Positions 33,663 through 40,648 of a stretch of 44,377 bases of DNA are shown in pieces. Where the stretch lies: the NCBI GenBank assembly GCA_049522565.1, contig JBEKNT010000008.1, positions 1 through 44,377 on the forward strand, written 5' to 3'. Position numbers and translations under genes: made by a program. The DNA comes from JASHVB01 sp049522565. Its GTDB lineage: Bacteria; Pseudomonadota; Alphaproteobacteria; Acetobacterales; Acetobacteraceae. The stretch's first letter is position 1, and every line of letters starts with the position of its first letter. Under the pieces are notes generated by a model. The model was not told the origin of the DNA. It saw only the letters and a list, made by a program, of their open reading frames with translations, and did not search any database.

Positions 33663-34765
33663 AGATCGACGACGTCTCGCTGACGATCTTCACCTGGGAC
33701 AACATCCCGGCGACCAACTACCACACCGGCACTGCCACTGCCGGCAACAGCAATCTCGGACTGTTGCGTATCCATACCGACGCCGGGCTGGAGGGGCACG
33801 CGTTCCTCGGCTCGGCGACCAATCCGGCCTCGATGGACGGACCGCAACTCATTCGCTCGCTGAAGCCGATGCTGCTGGGGCAGGACCCGCTGGAGCGCGA
33901 GCGCATCCACAGCGGCATGCGGCTGATCAACCGCGCCGTCAGCTATCGCACGATCGGCGCGGTGGATACCGCATTGTGGGACCTGGCCGGCAAGATCGCC
34001 GGGTTGCCGGTGCACGCGCTGATGGGGACCTATCGCAAGTCCATTATCGGCTATGCCAGCTCGCAGGTGTTGCCTGACGCCGCCGCCTATGTGGACCAGG
34101 CGCAGACCTTCAAGGCGAACGGCTGGAAGGCCTACAAGATCCATCCGCCACGCGATCCCGATACCGACATCAGGGTATGCGAAGCGGTGCGCAAGGCGGT
34201 GGGCGACGACTATCGGATCATGCTGGATTCCACCTGGAGCTACACCTACACGGACGCGCTGCGCGTCGGCCGGGCGATCGAGGAGATGGGCTATTACTGG
34301 TACGAAGACCCGCTCGCCGATGAAGACATCTACAACTACGTCAAGCTGCGCGAGAAGCTGGACATTCCGATCATGGCGACGGAATTTCCCGCCGGCGGCC
34401 TGGACACCTATCCGATCTGGCTGACCGAGAAGGCCACCGACTACCTGCGCGGCGATATTCCGAACAAGGGCGGTTTGACGACGATGCTGAAGACCGCGCA
34501 TCTCGCCGAGGCATTCGGGCTGCGCTACGAAGTGCACCACTCCGGCAATTCGCTGAACAACCTGGCCAACCTGCATCTGTGCATGGCGTTGCGCAACACC
34601 ACGATGTGGGAGGTGCTGCTGCCGGACGGAGCGCATAAGTATGGCATGGCGAAGGAGCTGGAAATCGACCAGGACGGGCTGCTGCACGCGCCGACCGCGC
34701 CCGGGTTGGGCGGGGAGATCGATTTCGCACTGATCGAGCGGAAGACCGAGGCGGTACTGCGGTAA
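33659..34765 (+). CDS. Enolase-superfamily enzyme (mandelate racemase/muconate lactonizing family)
   Basis: 368 residues. The Mg ligands line up with mandelate racemase: Asp190 (LDSTWS), Glu216 (YEDP), Glu242 (ATEFP). Asp266 (RGDIPNKGG) and His293/His294 (EVHHSGN) give the Asp-His dyad. The Lys-x-Lys motif is Lys160-Ile-His162, so the second Lys, which abstracts the alpha proton in mandelate racemase (Lys166), is His here. It probably acts on an acid sugar or hydroxy acid (dehydration or racemisation), but specificity is unknown. The ATG overlaps the CDGSH stop. It ends a four-gene plus-strand set that starts with the hydantoinase A gene. Confidence 0.93.
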   Translation: MKIDDVSLTIFTWDNIPATNYHTGTATAGNSNLGLLRIHTDAGLEGHAFLGSATNPASMDGPQLIRSLKPMLLGQDPLERERIHSGMRLINRAVSYRTIGAVDTALWDLAGKIAGLPVHALMGTYRKSIIGYASSQVLPDAAAYVDQAQTFKANGWKAYKIHPPRDPDTDIRVCEAVRKAVGDDYRIMLDSTWSYTYTDALRVGRAIEEMGYYWYEDPLADEDIYNYVKLREKLDIPIMATEFPAGGLDTYPIWLTEKATDYLRGDIPNKGGLTTMLKTAHLAEAFGLRYEVHHSGNSLNNLANLHLCMALRNTTMWEVLLPDGAHKYGMAKELEIDQDGLLHAPTAPGLGGEIDFALIERKTEAVLR

Positions 34766-35326
34766 AGGTCGTAGCCGCGCAGCCACAGCCCGAACTGCCG
34801 CCGCAATTCGGTGAACGCTGTGCCATGGATCACGCCGTAGCCGGGTTGCGGGACTGCAAGCTGCGCCGGTGCCCAGGCCTGCCAGTTGTACAGCGCCGCG
34901 GTTGCATGCGCCGCGGCGATGCCGAACCCCGTTGCTGCCCCGATCGCCACGCTTGCCGCGCGGCCGCAGCGCTGCCGACGACGAAAGCTTCCGTGGCGAC
35001 TACAGCAGGATCGACATCGAAGCGCCCGGCCAGCCGATGGTCGGGCATGCTGTTGAACAGCCCGCCGCACGTCGTCGGCGTGAAGATATCCGCGCTGCCC
35101 GGTTGCAACCAGAGCAGCTCCGCGATGCGCCACAGCGTCGGGAAGTATGCCGCCATGAACACCACGGCAGCGCATGGCAGCCAACGCTCAAGGCGGCCGG
35201 CTGTGAGGCCGATCGCACCGCCTTGATGCGCCGTCACGCGGCGTCCCGTCGGTCAGCCGTGCAATTGCCCGCCGCCCGGGCGCGTTCGAGGTTTCGCCCG
35301 CGTGGCGGATACCGTATGCCGACGCG
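34766..35326. other. 561-bp stretch with a possible decayed minus-strand gene
   Basis: No intact gene. On the minus strand two overlapping frames look like one broken protein: from about 35237 'RLERWLPCAAVVFMAAYFPTLWRI', continuing after a frameshift near 34975 as 'AALYNWQAWAPAQLAVPQPGYG' to about 34765. I do not recognise it. It could also be chance in GC-rich DNA. Confidence 0.3.
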
Positions 35327-36079
35327 ATGGACGGATTTGTCGTGCATGAGCTGACGGCCGGGCTGCGGGTCTTGGTGACCCGTCCGATGCCCGACCTGCC
35401 CCCACTGCTGGACGCGGAGGTGGAACGCCTGTGGCGCATCGCCTGCGCGCGGGTCGCCGCCGGTGGTGCCGGCGCGCTGTTCAACGGCCGCGTGTTCAGT
35501 GCCGACACGATCGCGCCGGACCTGATCACCGGCCATCTGACCGAATTCCGCCGCATCGTTGCGCAGATGGAGCGTCCGCTATTGTACGAGATGCTGGGAG
35601 TCCGCCCGCTCGCGGTCTGCGGCGTGCTGCGCTGCGCCGACGGCATGGTGTTCGGCCGCCGCCACGCCGGGGCGATCTACCAGGCGGACATGTGGCAGTT
35701 GCCGCCGGCCGGCAGCGTGGACGCGCACGCTGTGGGGGCCGATGGCGTCGTGGCGCTCGGTCGGCAATTGCTGTCTGAATTGCGGGAGGAATTGGGATTG
35801 CTGCCGGACGCCGTGGACACGCCGGTCCCGTTGTGTGTGGTAGAGCACCCCGACAGCCACGTATCCGATCTCGGCATGGCGTTGCACAGCGCACTGGACG
35901 GCGAGGCGATCCGCGCCGCGCATGCCGCACGCGGCAACCGCGAGTATCCGACGCTGCGCATCGTCCCGATCGAGGATTTGCCGGCGTTTCTCGCCGAAGC
36001 GGGCGATACCGTGGTGCCGCCCGCACCGGTGTTCCTGGCACGCGCCGGAGTGCTTCATATCCACCATCGAAAGGAGTGA
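35327..36079 (+). CDS. Nudix-like protein with a degenerate Nudix box
   Basis: 250 residues. 'MWQLPPAGSVD' (122-132) then 'QLLSELREELGLLPDAV' (147-163) match the Nudix fold strand and helix, but the box G-x5-E-x7-R-E-U-x-E-E-x-G-U is altered: the first Glu is missing, the loop is about seven residues longer, and Arg is Ser150 (S-E-L-R-E-E-L-G-L). The two Glu that bind metal (E154, E155) and E151 remain. It may be a hydrolase with an unusual loop or a non-catalytic ligand sensor. The frame is open further upstream without a visible start; the ATG has a poor ribosome site. Ends 40 bp before the convergent yejF stop. Confidence 0.75.
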   Translation: MDGFVVHELTAGLRVLVTRPMPDLPPLLDAEVERLWRIACARVAAGGAGALFNGRVFSADTIAPDLITGHLTEFRRIVAQMERPLLYEMLGVRPLAVCGVLRCADGMVFGRRHAGAIYQADMWQLPPAGSVDAHAVGADGVVALGRQLLSELREELGLLPDAVDTPVPLCVVEHPDSHVSDLGMALHSALDGEAIRAAHAARGNREYPTLRIVPIEDLPAFLAEAGDTVVPPAPVFLARAGVLHIHHRKE

Positions 36080-36119
36080 GGGCGGAGCAGCGCCTTCATA
36101 TTCCTCGGCTGCGGCTTGC

Positions 36120-37721
36120 TTACACAACAGCGTCCTCCGCAGTCTGCAACGCGAACGCCGCCGTCATCAGCGCCCTGGTATAATCCTCCCGCGGCCTCGC
36201 AAATACTTCATCCGCCGCCCCCTGCTCCACCACGCGGCCGCCGCGCAGCACCACGATCCGGTGCGCCAGCGCGCGCACGACCTTCAGATCGTGGCTGATG
36301 AACAGATAGGCCAACCCGTGCACCTGTTGCAGTCGCCGCAGCAATTCGACGATCTGCGCCTGCACCGACATGTCGAGCGCGCTGGTCGGCTCGTCCAGCA
36401 CGACGAAGCGCGGCTTCAGCACCATCGCGCGGGCGATCGCGATACGCTGCCGTTGGCCGCCACTGAATTCATGCGGATAGCGCTCGGCGGAGTCGGCGGA
36501 CAGACCGACTTCTTCCAGCTCCGCAGCGACACGCGACGCACACTCGGCCCTTGATAGCGCGGGTTCGTGCACGCGCAATCCCTCCGCGACGATCTCGCCT
36601 ACGGAGAAGCGCGGCGACAGGCTGCCGAACGGATCCTGGAACACGATCTGCGCCCGCGCGCGCAAGCGGCGCAATGCGCGCCGGTCGAGCGTCGCGATGT
36701 CCACGCCATCGAAGCGAACGCGCCCTTGTGCATGCTCCAGCCGCAGCGCCGCGAGCCCCATGGTGGTCTTGCCGGAGCCGGACTCGCCGACCAGCCCCAC
36801 CGTTTCACCGGCGCGTACGCTGATGGAAACGCCATCCACCGCGCGCACCGCACCAACCACGCGCCGCAGCACGCCACGACGAATTGGGAAGTGCACGCGC
36901 ACGTCGTCGGCCTCGAGCACGATCGGCGCGTCGTTCGGTAACGGCGTCGGAGCGCCTTTCGGCACTGCCGCCAGCAGCATACGCGTATAGGGATGGGCGG
37001 GGGCGGCGAAGATGTCCGCGACGCGGCCGGCTTCGACGATCTGTCCGCCCTGCATGACGCAAACGCTGTCGGCGTAGCGGCGGACGATTTGCAGGTCGTG
37101 GGTGATCAGCAGCAGCGCCAGACTGCGTGCCGATTTCAGCTTGGCAAGAAGCTCCAGAATCTGCGCCTGGATCGTGACGTCCAGCGCGGTGGTCGGCTCG
37201 TCGGCGATCAGCAGCGCGGGATCGTTGGCCAGCGCCATGGCGATCATCACCCGCTGGCGTTGGCCGCCGGACAACTGATGGGGGAACGCGTCGAGACGGC
37301 TTTCCGCAGCGGGGAAGCCGGCCTGGTTCAGCACCTCGATGACGCGAGCGCGCAATGCGGCGCGCGGCAGGCGGCGATGCAGCGTGATGGCCTCCGCCAC
37401 CTGGCGACCGATGCGGTGCAACGGGTTGAGGCTGGTCATCGGCTCCTGGAACACCATGCCGGCGACGTCGCCGCGGGCCCGGTGCAGCGTGGCGGGATCG
37501 GCGCCGATCATCTGGCGCCCGTCAAGCAGGATGCGGCCGGTGGGGTTGCTGCCGCCGGGCGGGAGGAGTTGGAGGAGGGAGAGCGCGGTCAGCGACTTGC
37601 CGGAGCCGGATTCGCCAACCAGCGCGAGCGTCTCGCCGCGATCGAGGGTGAAGGAGGCGTTGTCCACGACACGCTTGTCACCAAAGGCGACGGAGAGGTT
37701 GGCAACCTCGACGAGGCTCAT
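36120..37721 (-). CDS. yejF: Oligopeptide ABC transporter, fused double ATPase (YejF-like)
   Basis: 533 residues, two ATPase halves in one chain. First half: Walker A GESGSGKS at 36-43, signature LSGGQRQR near 160, Walker B LLIADEPTTALD near 181. Second half: Walker A GESGSGKTT near 313, signature FSGGQRQRIA near 427, Walker B FVVLDEPTSALD near 448. E. coli YejF is also a double ATPase of this length (529). It powers uptake of peptides, including the microcin C type, in enterobacteria. It ends the minus-strand yej set; a family B palindrome (37754-37828) separates it from yejE. Stop near the convergent Nudix-like gene. Confidence 0.93.
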   Translation of the reverse strand: MSLVEVANLSVAFGDKRVVDNASFTLDRGETLALVGESGSGKSLTALSLLQLLPPGGSNPTGRILLDGRQMIGADPATLHRARGDVAGMVFQEPMTSLNPLHRIGRQVAEAITLHRRLPRAALRARVIEVLNQAGFPAAESRLDAFPHQLSGGQRQRVMIAMALANDPALLIADEPTTALDVTIQAQILELLAKLKSARSLALLLITHDLQIVRRYADSVCVMQGGQIVEAGRVADIFAAPAHPYTRMLLAAVPKGAPTPLPNDAPIVLEADDVRVHFPIRRGVLRRVVGAVRAVDGVSISVRAGETVGLVGESGSGKTTMGLAALRLEHAQGRVRFDGVDIATLDRRALRRLRARAQIVFQDPFGSLSPRFSVGEIVAEGLRVHEPALSRAECASRVAAELEEVGLSADSAERYPHEFSGGQRQRIAIARAMVLKPRFVVLDEPTSALDMSVQAQIVELLRRLQQVHGLAYLFISHDLKVVRALAHRIVVLRGGRVVEQGAADEVFARPREDYTRALMTAAFALQTAEDAVV

Positions 37722-37753
37722 TGTGAGGGCTGCGGGGGTTGGCGAGTTCGTAA

Positions 37754-37828
37754 GTCAGATCCACCACAAAGACACCAAGGCACCAAGATTGAATCTTCGT
37801 GCCTTGGTGTCTTTGTGGTGAATCTGAC
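37754..37828. repeat. Family B palindrome between yejE and yejF
   Basis: 37-bp arms (37754-37790 and 37792-37828) with two mismatches and a one-base loop; core ccacaaagacaccaaggcac. Sister of the element at 31592-31671. It fills the gap between the yejE stop (37834) and the yejF start (37721), inside the operon. Confidence 0.92.
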
Positions 37829-37833
37829 ATCTG

Positions 37834-38862
37834 TCATACCGGCAGCCGCCGCGGATCGAAGGCGTCGCGCACGGCTTCGCCGACGAAGATCAGCAGCGTC
37901 AGCACGCCGCCCAATACGAAGAATGCGGTGAAACCCAGCCAGGGCGCCTGCAAATTGTTCTTGCCCTGCGCCACCAGTTCGCCGAGCGAGGGCGAGCCCG
38001 GCGGCAGGCCGAAGCCGAGGAAATCCAGGCTCGCCAGGATCGTCACCGAGCCGGACAGGATGAACGGCACGAAGGTCAGCGTGGCCACCATCGCGTTCGG
38101 CAGGATGTGCCGCCACATCACGGAGAGATCCGACACGCCCAGTGCCTTCGCGGCCCGCACATAGTCGAGGTTGCGGCCACGCAGGAACTCGGCGCGCACC
38201 ACGCCGGTGAGGTTCATCCAGGAGAACAGCAGCAGGAACAACAGCAACACCCAGAAGCCGGGGACGATGATGCTGCCGAGGATGATCAGCAGATAAAGCT
38301 GCGGCATGCCGTTCCAGATTTCGATGAAGCGCTGGAACAACAGGTCGGTCAGCCCGCCGTAGAAGCCCTGCACCGCGCCGGCCGCGATCCCGATCGCGGA
38401 CGACACCGCGGTGAGCACGACGCCGAACAGCACCGACAGGCGGAAGCCGTAGATCACCCGCGCCAGCACGTCGCGCGCCTGGTCGTCGGTGCCAAGCAGG
38501 TTCTGCCAGGTGGGAGGCGAGGGCGGCGGTGACGGCAGGTTCTTGACGATCGTGTCGTAGCTGTACGGGATGGCCGGCCAGATCATCCAGCCATGCGCGC
38601 GGATCGCCTTCTGCACGTCGGGGTCGGTGTAGTCGGCCTCGGTGGGCAGGAAGTCGCTGCCGAACGCGTCCTCGCTGTAGTCTTGCAGGACGGGCACGTA
38701 CCAGCGGTTGTCGAAGCGGATCAGCAGCGGGCGGTCGTTGGCGATGAACTCGGCGAACAGGCTGAGGCCGAACAGGACCATGAAGATCCAGAACGACACG
38801 TAGCCTCGGCGGTTCTGCCGGAAGATCGCGAGGCGGCGGCGGGTGACGGGGGAGAAGGTCAT
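37834..38862 (-). CDS. yejE: Oligopeptide ABC transporter permease (YejE-like)
   Basis: 342 residues with about six membrane segments. 'SPVTRRRLAIFRQNRRGYVSFWIFMVLFGLSLFAEFIANDRPLLI' at 4-48 matches the E. coli YejE N-terminus, and the permease signature region is near 'LRGRNLDYVRAAKALGVSDLSVMWRHILPNA' around 226-256. I chose ATG 38862; a GTG at 38889 would add nine residues and overlap the toxin stop. It forms the channel with YejB. In most genomes yejE follows yejB directly; here a toxin/antitoxin pair sits between them. Confidence 0.92.
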   Translation of the reverse strand: MTFSPVTRRRLAIFRQNRRGYVSFWIFMVLFGLSLFAEFIANDRPLLIRFDNRWYVPVLQDYSEDAFGSDFLPTEADYTDPDVQKAIRAHGWMIWPAIPYSYDTIVKNLPSPPPSPPTWQNLLGTDDQARDVLARVIYGFRLSVLFGVVLTAVSSAIGIAAGAVQGFYGGLTDLLFQRFIEIWNGMPQLYLLIILGSIIVPGFWVLLLFLLLFSWMNLTGVVRAEFLRGRNLDYVRAAKALGVSDLSVMWRHILPNAMVATLTFVPFILSGSVTILASLDFLGFGLPPGSPSLGELVAQGKNNLQAPWLGFTAFFVLGGVLTLLIFVGEAVRDAFDPRRLPV

Positions 38863-38875
38863 CGACTGGGCAAGG

Positions 38876-39187
38876 TCAGAAGCGGTCACAGGACGGCCCG
38901 GGGCCGAACACCCGAAGCACTAACACGTCGCGGGCCGTCTCGTCGCGGACACGTTCTGGATAAATCTCATAAGTCGCCCGATAGCCGCCGTCGCAGGGCC
39001 GCTCCCGCAGGCCTGGATGCTGACCTATGGGGTAGAGACACGGGTGCTCGCGCAGCCGGGCGATCGCCGCCCGGATCGCCCGCAACCGGCGCCGTGCCCG
39101 TGGCCCGGAGCCAGGCTGAGTCAGCCAACGGCGGATCGCCTTAAGATCCTCGATCGCGTCGTCGGTGTAGTCGAGCTTTGTCGGCAC
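38876..39187 (-). CDS. RelE/ParE superfamily toxin
   Basis: 103 residues, basic. 'LDYTDDAIEDLKAIRRWL' near 5-22 and 'RLREHPCLYPIGQHPGLRERPCDGGYRATYEI' near 45-76, then 'VLVLRVFGPG' near 89, fit the ParE fold. ParE toxins poison gyrase; RelE relatives cut mRNA. It begins with GTG, 21 bp after the antitoxin stop, and ends just before yejE. The pair interrupts the yej operon between yejB and yejE, on the same strand. Confidence 0.85.
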   Translation of the reverse strand: MPTKLDYTDDAIEDLKAIRRWLTQPGSGPRARRRLRAIRAAIARLREHPCLYPIGQHPGLRERPCDGGYRATYEIYPERVRDETARDVLVLRVFGPGPSCDRF

Positions 39188-39208
39188 GATCCAGCCGGGC
39201 TCAGCGTG

Positions 39209-39427
39209 TCACCGGCCAGAACGGGGCGCTGGCAGTTCGTGGTCCATGTCAAGGCTATCGATCCAGGCGTCGACCTCCTCCGCCGATACCACACGGCCGG
39301 CAGCGGCCGACGCTCGGGCCGCGGCGATCCTCTCGGCCTCCCAGGTGAGCCGGCGCTGCCGCTGCGCCTCGGTTTCAGGGCGAGAGGCGTTGGCACGATC
39401 ATTCGGGACAGGGTTGACGGTGTCCAT
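39209..39427 (-). CDS. Antitoxin of a ParE-type module
   Basis: 72 residues, highly charged. The N-terminal part 'RPETEAQRQRRLTWEAERIAAARASA' is helical and basic (DNA binding or dimerisation); the C-terminal 'AGRVVSAEEVDAWIDSLDMD' is the typical toxin-binding tail of ParD-like antitoxins. The start is put at ATG 39427; the TTG at 39457 would add ten residues. It is upstream of the toxin, as in most type II modules, so its expression would come first. It likely controls its own promoter in the yejB-antitoxin gap (39428-39481). Confidence 0.75.
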   Translation of the reverse strand: MDTVNPVPNDRANASRPETEAQRQRRLTWEAERIAAARASAAAGRVVSAEEVDAWIDSLDMDHELPAPRSGR

Positions 39428-39481
39428 GTCGGGCAATGTAGTCCTGCGCGCGGGCAACTGCCAGCGCGGCGCGGTAGGGAT

Positions 39482-40552
39482 TCACTCCCGTGCCTCAAAG
39501 TCGATCCGCGGGTCAACCACGGTGTACAGCGTGTCGCCGACGATCTGCATCAGCAGGCCGAGCAAGGTGAAGATGTAGAGTGTGCCGAACATCACCGGAT
39601 AGTCGCGCTGGATCGCCGCCTGGAAGCCGAGCAAGCCCAGGCCATCGAGCGAGAAGACGATCTCCACCAGCAACTGGCTGGTGAACAGGATGGCGATGAA
39701 GGCCGATGGGAAGCCGGCGACGATCAGCAGCATGGCGTTGCGGAACACGTGGCCGTACAGCACGCGGCGCTCGCTGGCACCCTTGGCCCGGGCGGTGACG
39801 GTGTACTGCTTGCGGATCTCCTCCAGGAAGCAGTTCTTGGTCAGCATGGTCAGGCTGGCGAAGCCGCCGGCGACCACCGCCGTGGTGGGCAGCACCATGT
39901 GCCACAGATAGTCGCCGGCGCGGGCGGGGAAACTCCAGTCAGACGATCCCTCGCTGGTCAGGCCGCGCAGCGGGAACCAGTGGAAATAGCTGCCGCCGGC
40001 GAACAGCACCACCAGCAGGATGGCAAACAGGAAGCTCGGGATGGCGTAGCCAACCAGCACCGCGGCGCTGGTGGCGACGTCGAAGCGCGAGCCGTCGCGC
40101 ACCGCCTTGGCGATGCCGAGCGGGATGGAGATCAGGTAGACCAGCAGCGTGGACCACAATCCCAACGAGATCGACACCGGCATCTTCTGCGCGATGAGGT
40201 GCAGCACGGACTCGTCGCGGAAGAAGCTGCGGCCGAAATCGAAGCGCAGGTAGCCGCCGACCATCTCCTCGAAACGGGTCAGCGGCGGTTTGTCGAAGCC
40301 GAACATCTTCTTGATGTCCGCCACGATGTGCGGGTCGAGGCCGCTGGCGCCACGATAGCTCCCCGGGCTGCTGCCGACATCCGATGCGGCGCTGCCGAGG
40401 CGGGTCGACAGGCCGCCATGGCCGCGCAGTTCCGCCAGCATCTGGTCCACCGGGCCGCCTGGGGCGAACTGGATGACCGCGAAGTTGATGGCGATGATGC
40501 CGAACAGGGTCGGGATCACCAGCAGCAGGCGGCGGAAGAGGTAGGCGGTCAT
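39482..40552 (-). CDS. yejB: Oligopeptide ABC transporter permease (YejB-like)
   Basis: 356 residues. The N-terminus 'AYLFRRLLLVIPTLFGIIAINFAVIQFAPGGPVDQMLAELRG' at 3-44 is the DppB-type start, and 'EEIRKQYTVTARAKGASERRVLYGHVFRNAML' near 241-271 holds the EAA-type coupling loop. A long periplasmic insert (about 45-90) is typical for YejB. E. coli YejB has 364 residues. It lies between the five-unit tandem array (upstream, toward yejA) and the toxin/antitoxin pair (downstream). No ribosome site seen. Confidence 0.93.
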   Translation of the reverse strand: MTAYLFRRLLLVIPTLFGIIAINFAVIQFAPGGPVDQMLAELRGHGGLSTRLGSAASDVGSSPGSYRGASGLDPHIVADIKKMFGFDKPPLTRFEEMVGGYLRFDFGRSFFRDESVLHLIAQKMPVSISLGLWSTLLVYLISIPLGIAKAVRDGSRFDVATSAAVLVGYAIPSFLFAILLVVLFAGGSYFHWFPLRGLTSEGSSDWSFPARAGDYLWHMVLPTTAVVAGGFASLTMLTKNCFLEEIRKQYTVTARAKGASERRVLYGHVFRNAMLLIVAGFPSAFIAILFTSQLLVEIVFSLDGLGLLGFQAAIQRDYPVMFGTLYIFTLLGLLMQIVGDTLYTVVDPRIDFEARE

Positions 40553-40562
40553 TCTAATCTGG

Positions 40563-40647
40563 TGTCATTGCGAGTCTGATGTCATGGCGAGTCTTATTTT
40601 ATTGCGAGTCTTATGTTATTGCGAGTCCGATGTCATGGCGAGGAGCA
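40563..40647. repeat. Tandem array, five 17-bp units (TGTCATTGCGAGTCTTA type)
   Basis: Units start at 40563, 40580, 40597, 40614 and 40631, each 17 bases, consensus tgtcattgcgagtctta. The unit starts with the same tgtcattgcgag as the ends of the family A palindromes. It fills the gap between yejB (start at 40552) and yejA (stop at 40649). Confidence 0.93.
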
Positions 40648-40648
40648 G

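Noticed and set aside
38863..38889. GTG start for yejE at 38889
   Set aside because: It would overlap the toxin stop and add residues not found in YejE proteins; ATG 38862 matches the known N-terminus.
40563..40647. CRISPR-like array
   Set aside because: The units are contiguous 17-mers with no spacers, and no cas gene is present.
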